Positions 14,128 through 22,412 of a DNA stretch of 33,355 nt are shown one piece after another. The first letter of the stretch is position 1. Every line of letters starts with the position of its first letter. Under the pieces are notes generated by a model. The model was not told the DNA's origin, made no database searches, and worked only from the letters and a program-made list of their open reading frames with translations. Made by a program: the position numbers and the translations under genes. Source of the DNA: Candidatus Binatia bacterium (GTDB lineage: Bacteria > Desulfobacterota > Binatia > UBA9968 > JAJDTQ01); contig JAJDXX010000251.1 of assembly GCA_022823055.1 (NCBI GenBank), positions 1-33,355 of the forward strand. The letters run 5' to 3'.

Positions 14128-15579
14128 CTACGCGTCGTCCACGATGCTTCCACGCTCGATCACGAAGGTCCGGTCCAGCAGGCGGGCGATGTGGACGTCG
14201 TTGGACTCCGCCACCAGCACGGAGGCGCCCTCCTTCTTGAGGTCGTCGAGTATTTCCACCATGCGCTGAGCGAAGATCGGGGCGATGCCTTCGCCGGGCT
14301 CGTCGAGCAGGAGCAGCCGGGTGCCGCACATTAGCGCGCGGGCGAAGGCAACGAACTTCTGCTGGCCGCCGGACAGGCTCGTGGCGCCGCGGTGGCGGAA
14401 CTCCTCGACCTCGGGCATGAGGCCGTAGATCCACTGCAGGCGCGCCCGGGTGTTTTCCGCGCCGGTGGCCCAGACCGGCAGCAGGATGTTCTCCTCGGCG
14501 GTCAGCTCGGGCACCAGCCGGCGATCCTCGGGCATGAAGCCGATCCCCAGGTGCGCGCGGCGATGGGCCGGGGTCGCGGCGAGGTCCACGTCGCCGAGCC
14601 GTACCGCGCCCCGCTGGATCGACAACGCACCCATGACCGCGCGCATGAACGTGGTCTTGCCCGCGCCGTTGCGGCCGATGAGGCCGCACATGGATCCCGA
14701 CGGGACGTTCAAATCGACCCCACGCAGGATCTGGGTGGCGCCGATGCTCACGTCGAGGTCGCTGACGGCGAGGGTCTCCTCTCCGGATGAGGAACGACCT
14801 GATGCCGCCGCCCGTGCTTCCGCGCCCGCTTCATGACGCCGGCCCAGCACATATTCCCGCACGCCCTGGTCCCGCATGGCCTGCGCGGTGGGCGCATCGC
14901 AGATGATCTCGCCTTGGTAGAAGGCGAGCACACGGTCGACATAGCGTTCGACGATCTCCATGTCGTGCTCGATGAACAGCACGGTCGTGCGCTCTTCCCT
15001 CAGCGCCTGCATGAGGATGTCCATGATGGCGAACTTCTCCTCCGCGCTGATGCCGCTGGTGGGCTCGTCCAGCATGAGCAGCTTCGGCTTGCGCACCGTG
15101 GCCATGGCGATGTCCAGCAGCTTACGAATGCCTTGGGGCAGCGCGGAGCCGATAACGTCGCGGTATTCCGAAATCTGGTAACGCGCGAGATGGGCTTCCA
15201 CGCGGGTCGCGCGCTCTTCTTCCACGAGGGGCGTCAGGAGGCCCGCCCCGTCTTCCTCGGCGACGCCGTAGGCCATCATCAGGTTGTCGAAGGCGGTTTC
15301 GGACAGGAACACCTGGGGCACCTGGAAGGAGCGACACAGGCCCATGCGCGCGATGGCCCGCACCGAAAGCCCGAGGATGTCGCGGCCCATGAACTCCACG
15401 GTTCCGCCGCCGGGCGGGAGGTGGCCGGTGACCAGGTTGACGAAGGTGGTCTTGCCGGCGCCGTTGGCGCCGATGACGCCGATGGTCTCGCCCTCCTCCA
15501 CCACGACGTTGATGTCGTGGGCGGCTACCACCGCGCCGAAGGACTTCTCGAGATCGTGGACTTCCAGGACCGCGGACAT
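14128..15579 (-). CDS. Fused LivG-LivF-type double ABC ATPase
   Basis: One 483-residue polypeptide carries two ABC ATPase domains that are separate proteins (LivG and LivF) in most branched-chain amino acid-type importers. Domain 1 (about 1-245) has Walker A GANGAGKTT (37-45), a degenerate signature LPQGI (147-151), Walker B LLMLDEPTSG (167-176) and H-loop His205. Domain 2 (about 270-483) has Walker A GRNGAGKTT (302-310), a canonical LSGGQ (402-406) and Walker B LLLLDEP (422-428). A linker rich in Ala, Arg, Gly and Ser spans about 248-268. Fusion fixes a 1:1 heterodimer. It is the last gene of the livK-H-M-GF-like operon, starting 6 bp after livM. The substrate need not be a branched-chain amino acid. 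Confidence 0.92.
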   Translation of the reverse strand: MSAVLEVHDLEKSFGAVVAAHDINVVVEEGETIGVIGANGAGKTTFVNLVTGHLPPGGGTVEFMGRDILGLSVRAIARMGLCRSFQVPQVFLSETAFDNLMMAYGVAEEDGAGLLTPLVEEERATRVEAHLARYQISEYRDVIGSALPQGIRKLLDIAMATVRKPKLLMLDEPTSGISAEEKFAIMDILMQALREERTTVLFIEHDMEIVERYVDRVLAFYQGEIICDAPTAQAMRDQGVREYVLGRRHEAGAEARAAASGRSSSGEETLAVSDLDVSIGATQILRGVDLNVPSGSMCGLIGRNGAGKTTFMRAVMGALSIQRGAVRLGDVDLAATPAHRRAHLGIGFMPEDRRLVPELTAEENILLPVWATGAENTRARLQWIYGLMPEVEEFRHRGATSLSGGQQKFVAFARALMCGTRLLLLDEPGEGIAPIFAQRMVEILDDLKKEGASVLVAESNDVHIARLLDRTFVIERGSIVDDA

Positions 15580-15585
15580 GGCCGG

Positions 15586-16572
15586 TTATGCCTCTTCCTT
15601 CCCGGTCCGGAGGGTCGCAACCGCCGCTTTCCGGCCCCGCCACCGGTCCACCAGCGACCACAGGCCGTTGGGCAGGAACATGATGATGGCAAGCAGCGTT
15701 CCGCCCATGATGAGCTGCCAGATCTCGGGGAACTTGTCGAAGGCGTAGGTGCGGATGAGCTCGTAGATCAAGGCACCGATGAAGGGCGCGGTGACGTTGC
15801 CGGTGCCGCTCAGGATGGCGATGAAGACGAAGTCCCCGGACACCGGCCAGTACACCATGGAGTCCGGGTCCACGTGGCCGATGGTGAGGGCGGCGATGGC
15901 GCCGCCGAAACCGCCAAGGAGCCCGGAGACGACGAACTTGGCGTGGACCGCCCGTTCCCCTGAGTAGCCCAGATAACCCAGCCGGATCTCGTTCTCGCGC
16001 ACCGCCGTGGTCATGTTGCCCAGGGTGGAGCGCAGGTAGAGGTGCACCAGCACCGCCACCCCCCAGGTCAGGATAACCGCGAACACGAACAGCGCGGTCT
16101 TGTTCTCCGCTCCCAGCGGTGCGTACCAGAGGTAGGTCGTCGTCTCCAGGCTGATGCCGTCGGTGGATCCCAACTCCTCGAGCTTGGCCAGCACGCCGTA
16201 GAGGATCATGGAGAACGCCATGTTCAACAGCGCGAAGAAAATGCCGCGGTACTGCCGCAGCAGGAACCCCAGGCCGTATGCGAGCAGCCCCGCCGTCACG
16301 ACCCCGCAGGCGATGGTGAGAAAGGCATCGGTGATGCCCAAGTACCGGCTCATCAGCCCGACCGTGTAGGCGCCGACGCCGAAGTAGAGCGCGTGGCCGA
16401 AAGAGATCAGCCCGCAACGCCACAGCACCAGGAGACCCAGCGCCACCGATCCCCGGGCCAGGGAAAGGGTGAGGATGGAACGGAACCAGTCCGGCACCAC
16501 GAAGTTGAGCAGCAGGAGCGCGGCGAGGCCGATGGTCAGGCCCCAGAGTGTCTTGTCCTGGCGCCAGGTCAT
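15586..16572 (-). CDS. LivM-type ABC permease
   Basis: The 328-residue permease of the branched-chain amino acid (HAAT) family has about ten hydrophobic helices. The hallmark stretch for contact with the ATPases, near residues 175-215, reads LVHLYLRSTLGNMTTAVREN followed by EIRLGYLGYSGERAVHAKF. The GLISFGHALYFGVGAYTVGL segment (54-73) is the typical LivM N-terminal signature. Its ATG overlaps the stop of the livH-type gene by 4 bp (ATGA), so LivH and LivM are made in step. A short Arg/Lys-rich cytoplasmic tail ends the protein. Confidence 0.93.
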   Translation of the reverse strand: MTWRQDKTLWGLTIGLAALLLLNFVVPDWFRSILTLSLARGSVALGLLVLWRCGLISFGHALYFGVGAYTVGLMSRYLGITDAFLTIACGVVTAGLLAYGLGFLLRQYRGIFFALLNMAFSMILYGVLAKLEELGSTDGISLETTTYLWYAPLGAENKTALFVFAVILTWGVAVLVHLYLRSTLGNMTTAVRENEIRLGYLGYSGERAVHAKFVVSGLLGGFGGAIAALTIGHVDPDSMVYWPVSGDFVFIAILSGTGNVTAPFIGALIYELIRTYAFDKFPEIWQLIMGGTLLAIIMFLPNGLWSLVDRWRGRKAAVATLRTGKEEA

Positions 16573-17471
16573 ATGGTCCTCGGCTTGGCGGGCGCGAACA
16601 GCCCCTGGGGCCGGACGATGAGCACCGCTGCCATGATCAGGTAGATGACGAACAGCTCCAGGGCCGGCTCCTGGTGCACCGCGAACGCCCGGGCAACGCC
16701 CACGATCACCGAGCCGATGAGGGCGCCGGGAATGCTGCCCATGCCGCCGATGACCACCACGGCGAAGGCCAGCACGATCACCTCCACGCCGATGCCCGGC
16801 TGGACCGAGATGGCCGGCGCCTGGTAGGCGCCGCCCAAGGCTCCCAGGAACGAGCCCAGCATGAAGGTCAACAGAAAGATCCGGTTGACGTTGATCCCCA
16901 TGGCCTGGGCCAGCTCCCGGTCATGGATCACCGCCAGCAGCAGCTTGCCGAACTGGGTCCGGTTGAGCCCGTACCAGAGCACCGCGGCCACCACGGCCGA
17001 CAACAGGACCATGGACAGGCTGTAGTTGTCGAAGGGAAGTCCGGCGATCTCCGTCGAACCCAGCAGCCCGAGGGGCTCCGGCGCGAGATAGGGATCGGTG
17101 CCCCAGATCAGCAGCAGCACGTCCTCCAGCACCAGGAACGCCGCGAAGGTCGCCAGCACGATGATGTGCTCGTCCTCGTGATAGAGATGCCGGAGCAGGC
17201 CGCGCTCGATGATGACGCCGAAGAGCACGCCGAGGAAGAGCGCAGCGAACAGCATCACCGCAAAGGCGCCGAACTGGGGCCAGTCCACCTGGAAATAAAG
17301 GATCAGCAACGTGGCCGTCAGATAGGCGCCGAACGCGTAGAGCGCGCCGTGAGTGACGTTGAGGAGCTTCTGAACGCCGCAGATGACGGTCAGGCCCACC
17401 GCCACCATGAACAGGTACGAACCGTAGACGAGTCCGTCGACGAGGATGATGAGTAGGAGCTCGAAATCCAA
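16569..17471 (-). CDS. LivH-type ABC permease (TTG start)
   Basis: The 300-residue permease starts at a TTG codon (17469-17471), preceded by GGGGGAA. The start is favoured because residues 1-30 (DFELLLIILVDGLVYGSYLF) align with how LivH proteins usually begin. The segments KLLNVTHGALYAFGAYL (36-52) and VVVIGGMGSIPGALIGSVIV near the C-terminal third are LivH hallmarks. The ATPase-coupling loop lies near LNRTQFGKLLLAVIHDRELA. It forms a heterodimer with LivM. It lies 91 bp after the binding-protein gene, with a strong stem-loop in the gap. Confidence 0.92.
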   Translation of the reverse strand: MDFELLLIILVDGLVYGSYLFMVAVGLTVICGVQKLLNVTHGALYAFGAYLTATLLILYFQVDWPQFGAFAVMLFAALFLGVLFGVIIERGLLRHLYHEDEHIIVLATFAAFLVLEDVLLLIWGTDPYLAPEPLGLLGSTEIAGLPFDNYSLSMVLLSAVVAAVLWYGLNRTQFGKLLLAVIHDRELAQAMGINVNRIFLLTFMLGSFLGALGGAYQAPAISVQPGIGVEVIVLAFAVVVIGGMGSIPGALIGSVIVGVARAFAVHQEPALELFVIYLIMAAVLIVRPQGLFAPAKPRTI

Positions 17472-17504
17472 CGGTTCCCCCGTGCGCGGGAATGGATGAG
17501 GACG

Positions 17505-17536
17505 GACCCGGGCGCCGGCACTTCGGCGCCCGGGTC
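17505..17536 (-). promoter_or_regulatory. 13-bp perfect stem-loop between binding-protein and permease genes
   Basis: GACCCGGGCGCCG (17505-17517) and CGGCGCCCGGGTC (17524-17536) pair perfectly around a 6-nt loop. It lies in the 91-bp gap between the binding-protein stop and the livH-type start. There is no following U-tract, so it is more likely an mRNA stabiliser or partial attenuator than a full terminator. Such elements allow more binding protein than permease to be made. Confidence 0.65.
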
Positions 17537-17562
17537 ACGAAGAAACTAGATCAGAGCGCCGA

Positions 17563-18876
17563 TCAGTCGCACTTGGCGCCCTTCATGCCGCCCTTGACCC
17601 AGTCCGCCGCATTGACCCCTTCCGGCGGGTTCACGCACTCGGCCTTGAACTCCACCACGTCCTTGACCACGATCTCGCCCTTGGCATCGTCCCACTCGGC
17701 ATAGCCCCAGCGGTCCGAGGTGACCGCCTGATGCCCCTTGCCGAGGGACATCTTGACCTTGGCGGCCAAGATGTCGTAGGTGGCGTGCTCCAGCGCCTTG
17801 ATGACCTGATCGGTGGACGGGAACTTGCCGCCGTTGGCCTTCATGGCCGTGTCGTAGGCGTACTTGGCCGCCACGATGCCATCGGCATAGTGATAGGCCG
17901 GCGACGAAGGCGGCTGCTTGTACGCCTTGCGGTATTCGCTCCGGAACCACTTGTTGAGCGGGGTGTCGATACCCTCCGCGTACAATCCGTAGGGACCACG
18001 GGCGAGCTGTCCCGGCGGGAACTTCTTGCCGATCCGGTGGGCCGTTATTTCGCCTACCGTGAAAACGAACGTCTTGCGCTTGAACAGTCCCCTGGCTTTG
18101 CCCTGGGCGATCAAGGCCTCGATGTCGCCGCCCCAGAAGCTCGAGTGCACCACCTTCTGCTTGGCCCTGAGCAGCACCGAGATCTCGGTGCCGTACTGGC
18201 CGGAGAACAGCTTGGGGAACTGCTGCTTATTGGCCGGCTTGAGTTCCGGCGCCAGGGTCTGCACGCCCAGGTTGAAATCGCGCCAGGCATCCTGGCCCCA
18301 GGCGTAGTTCTGGTTGATGCCCATGTAGCCGTCCTTGGCCTCGTTCCGGAGCTTCTTGACGACGTAGTGCGCGGCGCCCACGTTGCCCGCGGTGCTGTGG
18401 TTGATGATGCGGAAGAGGTACTTCGGTTCCTTCACCAGTTCCTCGAAGATGCGCGGCGTGCCGCATACCGTCAGCAGGGTCAGGACCCGCAACTCCTCCA
18501 CCACCCGGGCGATGGCGGCGCAGCTCCCGGAGGAGACGTAGCCGACCACGACGTCCACTCCCTCCTTCTGCACCTTGTTGCGCAGCTCCGTGACCTGCTT
18601 GGTGCCGCCGCCCGACTCGTCGTAGACCACGAGATCGATCTTGCGGCCGGCAAGCCCGACGCTGTTGTAGGGCGCCGGCAGGCTGCCTTCGTTGATGGCG
18701 CGGACCACCAGCTCCACGCCGTTCTTGGACGCGGTGCCGTAGGTCGGCGCGCCGCCCCCGGTAAGGAACGTCGGAACCGCCACCTTGACGGTCTGCGCCG
18801 AAGCGGCGCCCGCCGCCAGCAACACCGCCAAGGCAGCGCCCAACGCCATGAATCTTGTACGGGGAATTGCGTTCAT
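17563..18876 (-). CDS. LivJ/LivK-type ABC periplasmic substrate-binding protein
   Basis: About 437 residues. ATG at 18876 is used because GGGAGG lies 5 nt upstream and a signal peptide starts there (RTRFMALGAALAVLLAAGAA, cleavage near SAQ); the track's longer start adds 26 hydrophilic residues. The mature part is a type I periplasmic-binding fold: VKVAVPTFLTGGGAPTYG at the N-terminus, DVVVGYVSSGSCAAIARVVE and a YMGINQNYAWGQDAWRDF segment as in amide- and amino-acid-binding members of peripla_BP_6. Ligand residues cannot be assigned. It is the first gene of the Liv-type operon. The substrate may be an amino acid, amide, urea-like or aromatic compound. Confidence 0.9.
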   Translation of the reverse strand: MNAIPRTRFMALGAALAVLLAAGAASAQTVKVAVPTFLTGGGAPTYGTASKNGVELVVRAINEGSLPAPYNSVGLAGRKIDLVVYDESGGGTKQVTELRNKVQKEGVDVVVGYVSSGSCAAIARVVEELRVLTLLTVCGTPRIFEELVKEPKYLFRIINHSTAGNVGAAHYVVKKLRNEAKDGYMGINQNYAWGQDAWRDFNLGVQTLAPELKPANKQQFPKLFSGQYGTEISVLLRAKQKVVHSSFWGGDIEALIAQGKARGLFKRKTFVFTVGEITAHRIGKKFPPGQLARGPYGLYAEGIDTPLNKWFRSEYRKAYKQPPSSPAYHYADGIVAAKYAYDTAMKANGGKFPSTDQVIKALEHATYDILAAKVKMSLGKGHQAVTSDRWGYAEWDDAKGEIVVKDVVEFKAECVNPPEGVNAADWVKGGMKGAKCD

Positions 18877-18976
18877 GTCAGCCTCCCATGTCTCCAAAAT
18901 CGCGGCGGACATGCCGCCGCCACAGGCCGGATACCGGTGAGCCGGGCGCGCCACGCGTTCGCTCGCGGCGGGCCGA

Positions 18977-18999
18977 TTGCGCTATACCGTACAGCGCAA
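18977..18999. promoter_or_regulatory. Palindromic operator-like site between the divergent ABC and VOC genes
   Basis: TTGCGCTATACCGTACAGCGCAA has perfect 7-bp arms (TTGCGCT / AGCGCAA), and the inner halves CGCTATAC and GTACAGCG are nearly symmetric. It lies within the 189-bp gap between the divergent binding-protein (18876) and VOC (19066) starts, a good position for a shared regulator. A related palindrome with GTACAGCG occurs at 22362-22382. No regulator gene is adjacent. Confidence 0.45.
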
Positions 19000-19065
19000 G
19001 TCACTCTCAAAGCAAGCCCAATGCACCGGCGCGGAACGCGGTTGCCGTCACGGAAGGAAACGCAC

Positions 19066-19686
19066 ATGGCCAAGAACATGACCCAACGAGGCAAGGTCGA
19101 CCTGGAGGGGCTGCACGGTCCCGAGGTCCAGGCGATGAAAGGCATCCAGCCGCCGGCCGACATGCCCTTCCGCATCGGCAACATGAGCCACGCCGTGCTG
19201 GTAGTCCGGGACGTCGACACCTCGGTCCGGTTCTACACCCAGGTGCTCGGCTTCAAGGTTTCCGACGTCTACCCGGAGAGCATGGTGCCGGGCCGGATGG
19301 TGTTCATGCGCTTCAACGAAGACCATCACGGGCTCGGCGTCATCGGCCAGGCCGGCGAGGCTTCCGCGGGACGGGAACTGCACCATCTGGCCTTCGAGGT
19401 CCCCACCCTCGACGACGTCTTCCGCGCCCGGGAGCACCTCGAGAAGCACGGCGTGCCCATCGATTTCCACGGCCGCCGTCGCGCCGGCTGCCAGGTGTCG
19501 GTGGAGTTCCGCGACCCGGACGGCCACAGCCTGGAGATATTCTGGGGGCTCGACCAGGTGGAATGGGACGGCGAGGCGCGCCCGCCCGAGGAATGGGCGC
19601 CGAGACCTTCGCTCGAAGAGGCGCTCGACGAGGCGCCGCCGGGACAGGACACCACCCTCGCCGATCCGGCCCTGCGGCGGAACTAG
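19066..19686 (+). CDS. VOC/glyoxalase-superfamily protein (possible extradiol-type dioxygenase)
   Basis: The 206-residue protein has an N-terminal extension (1-38), a vicinal oxygen chelate domain (about 38-165) and an acidic, Pro/Glu-rich tail. The metal triad expected for a 2-His-1-carboxylate site is visible: H42 in GNMSHAVLVV, H107 in ELHHLAFEV and E157 in DGHSLEIFW. The FYTQVLGF and DPDGHSLE motifs are standard for the superfamily. Chemistry could be extradiol ring cleavage, glyoxalase-like isomerisation or conjugation; the H-H-E set suits Fe(II) dioxygenases but does not prove it. GGAAGGAAA precedes the ATG. It is divergent from the Liv-type operon, so it might act on the compound that operon imports. 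The track ORF 17731..19686 is a spurious upstream extension of this frame. Confidence 0.85.
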   Translation: MAKNMTQRGKVDLEGLHGPEVQAMKGIQPPADMPFRIGNMSHAVLVVRDVDTSVRFYTQVLGFKVSDVYPESMVPGRMVFMRFNEDHHGLGVIGQAGEASAGRELHHLAFEVPTLDDVFRAREHLEKHGVPIDFHGRRRAGCQVSVEFRDPDGHSLEIFWGLDQVEWDGEARPPEEWAPRPSLEEALDEAPPGQDTTLADPALRRN

Positions 19687-19732
19687 CCGGCGGCCGCCGC
19701 GGGCGATCGGGAAAAGCGCGTTACCGGTACGA

Positions 19733-22303
19733 CTACCAGCTCATGTTGGCGCTCAGCATGACGCCCTGGTTGTTCGAGCCGCCGGCCGGATCGTTGTGCA
19801 CCCCTTCCAGGCTCATCGTGACCCTCGACCCCGCCTTGAACTGCCCGCCCACGCTCAGCCGCCGTGTCCCCGCGCCGGAGAGCGACACGTCGGTGTAGGG
19901 CGTCAGCACGCCCCGGCCGCCCCACACGGCGCCGAAACCATAAGCGACGCGCGCATGGACGCGCCCCGTTCGATCCTCCCCCGCCAACCCGCCGACCCCG
20001 TTGTTCCACAACCGTTGCACGCCCCCCGCCGCCTGGCCCCACGCCGGCCGCAGGCTCACCGCGAACCCCAGCCCCGCCTCCCGCGGATCAAGCCGCACCA
20101 GCCCGCTCACCCCCCACTCCTCGTAATCTTCGCCGTGGGCGAACAAAGTCCGCGCCCGCCCTTCCACCGTCAGCCCCAACGCCGCGTCCGTAAAGCGCAG
20201 CCCGCCCCCGGTCTCGACACCGCTGCCCGTGTCCCCGTCCCCGCCGTCGTAGCGCATCCCCACCTCGATCGACGGCGTGAACGTCGCCCCCGACGCAAGT
20301 TTCCGCTCGTGCACCCCTTCCAGCATCAGCCGCTGCCGGCTGGCGCTCAACTTCGTTTCCTCAAGATTCCCGGACCCTTCGATCTCCGCCCACGAAAACG
20401 CCGTCTCGGCTTTCACCCGCAGGCTCGTGGTCCCACCCCCGATCAACTCATCGCTGGATACCAGAGGCCCGTTCACTCCCGCCGCCACCATCCGTTGCGT
20501 CAGGTCGCTAGCTTGGGTGCCCCCCGATTCATCGATCTCAACCTCCCCCCGGCCATAGCCACCCGTGGCCCAAAGGTTCATCCCACCCGGCGCCTGCCAG
20601 CCCACATACGGGTTGACGCTCGTCAGCGTGGTCGCGAACTCGCCCATCGCCCCGGAGGACGTGTAATCCACGGTCCCTCGCGCCCATCCCAGCGACACCC
20701 CCGCCAGCAGGTCCTCGCTCAACCGGGTGTCCACCCCGAGGTTGGCGCTCACCACGTTGCCGTCATAGTCCATAGTCTCCGGGTTGCCGCCGGAGAAGTC
20801 GCGGTAGCCGCCGCTTCCCCAGAACGCCAGGTTCCCCAGCAGGCCACCGGTGCCCGCCGCGGTGAGCGGCAGGGTGAAGGAGGAGCCCGCGAGCAGCCGG
20901 CCGAGGTTGAACGTGCCGTTCCGCAGCGCGCGCGCGTTTGTCAGAAGAACATCGGAGAACGTGGAGGCGCCGCCGAGCTTGAACCCCTGGGCCGGCGGTG
21001 TGCCGGAGGTGGCCTGCTGGATGCGGTCCGAGACGGCATCCACCGTGCTGGCGGTCATGGCCCGAATGACCTGGGGCAGCACCGTCTTGACGGCATTGTT
21101 TTGCCGCGCGGTCACCACGTTGGGTGAATTCTGGTAAAAACCCGATCCGACGATGAAGTTGAGTGGACGTGTTCCGCCTTGCCCCTCGACCGCACCCGTG
21201 AACACTCTTGCATAGCCTGTCTTGGGAATCTCGGCGCTGTCGGTGTCGTCCGTGGGATCGTCGAAGTGGTATTGCCAGAAGTCGCCCTCCGGGCCGCTGT
21301 CCGCCGCGCGGAAAACCTGATCCGCAATGCGTTCCCCGGTCACGGCGTCCACGGAAATTCCCGGCTGTCGCAGCTCGAATCGGTCCGGATTTGCGCCGTG
21401 GAACAGGATCGTGTTGGTGATGCGATCTATGACATAGAGGTACACGTTACCGTGTCGCCAGGGCCCGTTCGGATCCCGCAGGGCGAGGAATGCCTCCGCG
21501 CTAGCGGCCGCATCTCCGCTCTGCAGGAGTTCGATAATGTAGTTCCCCGCTCCCGTGACGAAGGCCTTCAACGTTCCGCGGTCCACCACGTCCCGCGCGG
21601 TAATGGCCGGGTCGCCATGGTCGATTTGTTCCGAAGCCAACGGAAACAAGTGAGACTCGCCAAGATCGAACCCGGCAAGCGCCACGAAGGGGAGCCCTCC
21701 ATAGGCGGTCGAGACATAGGCACTGGCATAGCCGGCGGCGCCGGGTACGGCGCTGGTCGCATCGAACGGGGAGTCCGGCTCTTGGGACAATGTGGCGATG
21801 AAGGCGGCTTGAGCGCAGCCGGCGACGGCGGGGTCGGGAGACGTCAAGTCAGCCAGAACGGTTTGGGGAACTCCCAGCGCGGAAAGGATCGCTGCATAGA
21901 TCGACGGGTGGAGTCGCCTGCCCGTCAGTGTCATGTCTTTCGTATGCAGGAACAGCCTGCCGTCGGCCGACAGTACCACGACGTAGGTGGAACCGGCCCG
22001 CCAAAGGCTCCCCTCTTGTCTCAGGAGACACGAGAAGTACAGGAACGGCCCGAGATCCACCGACTCGTTCTGCTCCCTGAATTGCGCCGTCACAGCCAGA
22101 GCGAAGTCCCTCAGACTGCCGCCGTCTTCCACCTGTTGCGCCGTCACGGGTGGGGCCGGAGGAGGAGTCACGCCGGCAGGGAGCGGACAAGCCTCTCCCG
22201 TCTGCGCCACTGCGTGGCGCGCATCCGAAAGGACGCCGGCCAGCACGAGCACGCCGACACAGAGAATCATGGATGTGGAGGCAAACCACCTTCCGGTTAC
22301 CAT
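19733..22303 (-). CDS. Autotransporter with tandem Cache-like passenger domains
   Basis: About 856 residues. The ATG at 22303 has AGGAGGAG 8 nt upstream. A signal peptide ends near AVAQ (34). Two related passenger units follow: unit 1 (about 60-215, GSLWRAGSTYVVVLSADGRL) and unit 2 (about 240-395, RHGNVYLYVIDRITNTILFH, GDFWQYHFDDP, TGYARVFTGAV, NFIVGSGFY). The second strongly resembles single-Cache (sCache_2-like) sensor domains. A linker (MTASTVDAVSDRIQQATSG, 416-434) leads to an autotransporter beta-barrel (about 480-856) ending MLSANMSW with the expected terminal aromatic residue. The passenger DNA sampled at 21601-21660 is 57% GC and barrel DNA at 20041-20100 about 77%, which suggests fusion of parts with different histories. 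Cache domains normally sit on kinases or chemoreceptors; here they would be outside the cell or in the outer membrane. Confidence 0.85.
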   Translation of the reverse strand: MVTGRWFASTSMILCVGVLVLAGVLSDARHAVAQTGEACPLPAGVTPPPAPPVTAQQVEDGGSLRDFALAVTAQFREQNESVDLGPFLYFSCLLRQEGSLWRAGSTYVVVLSADGRLFLHTKDMTLTGRRLHPSIYAAILSALGVPQTVLADLTSPDPAVAGCAQAAFIATLSQEPDSPFDATSAVPGAAGYASAYVSTAYGGLPFVALAGFDLGESHLFPLASEQIDHGDPAITARDVVDRGTLKAFVTGAGNYIIELLQSGDAAASAEAFLALRDPNGPWRHGNVYLYVIDRITNTILFHGANPDRFELRQPGISVDAVTGERIADQVFRAADSGPEGDFWQYHFDDPTDDTDSAEIPKTGYARVFTGAVEGQGGTRPLNFIVGSGFYQNSPNVVTARQNNAVKTVLPQVIRAMTASTVDAVSDRIQQATSGTPPAQGFKLGGASTFSDVLLTNARALRNGTFNLGRLLAGSSFTLPLTAAGTGGLLGNLAFWGSGGYRDFSGGNPETMDYDGNVVSANLGVDTRLSEDLLAGVSLGWARGTVDYTSSGAMGEFATTLTSVNPYVGWQAPGGMNLWATGGYGRGEVEIDESGGTQASDLTQRMVAAGVNGPLVSSDELIGGGTTSLRVKAETAFSWAEIEGSGNLEETKLSASRQRLMLEGVHERKLASGATFTPSIEVGMRYDGGDGDTGSGVETGGGLRFTDAALGLTVEGRARTLFAHGEDYEEWGVSGLVRLDPREAGLGFAVSLRPAWGQAAGGVQRLWNNGVGGLAGEDRTGRVHARVAYGFGAVWGGRGVLTPYTDVSLSGAGTRRLSVGGQFKAGSRVTMSLEGVHNDPAGGSNNQGVMLSANMSW

Positions 22304-22361
22304 AAACAAAGCTCCTCCTGATTGGAAAACGTATCAGTCCGCAACCGAGTTCGTGCGAATC

Positions 22362-22382
22362 GTACGCTACAGTACAGCGTAC
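22362..22382. promoter_or_regulatory. Palindrome upstream of the autotransporter gene
   Basis: GTACGCTACAGTACAGCGTAC has perfect 7-bp arms (GTACGCT / AGCGTAC). It lies in the 109-bp gap between the alpha/beta hydrolase stop and the autotransporter start, about 60 bp upstream of the ATG. The half GTACAGCG is shared with the palindrome at 18977-18999. It may be an operator, or a weak hairpin ending the upstream operon. Confidence 0.35.
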
Positions 22383-22412
22383 TGCGCTCTTGAGGCAACG
22401 TTTCCAGGAGGA

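Noticed and set aside
13169-14269. 366-aa plus-strand ORF
   Set aside because: It is antisense to the desaturase gene, whose three histidine boxes are complete, and it shows no motif of its own.
17731-19686. 651-aa plus-strand ORF as an extended VOC protein
   Set aside because: The part before 19066 is antisense to the Liv-type binding-protein gene; the VOC gene has its own Shine-Dalgarno and ATG.
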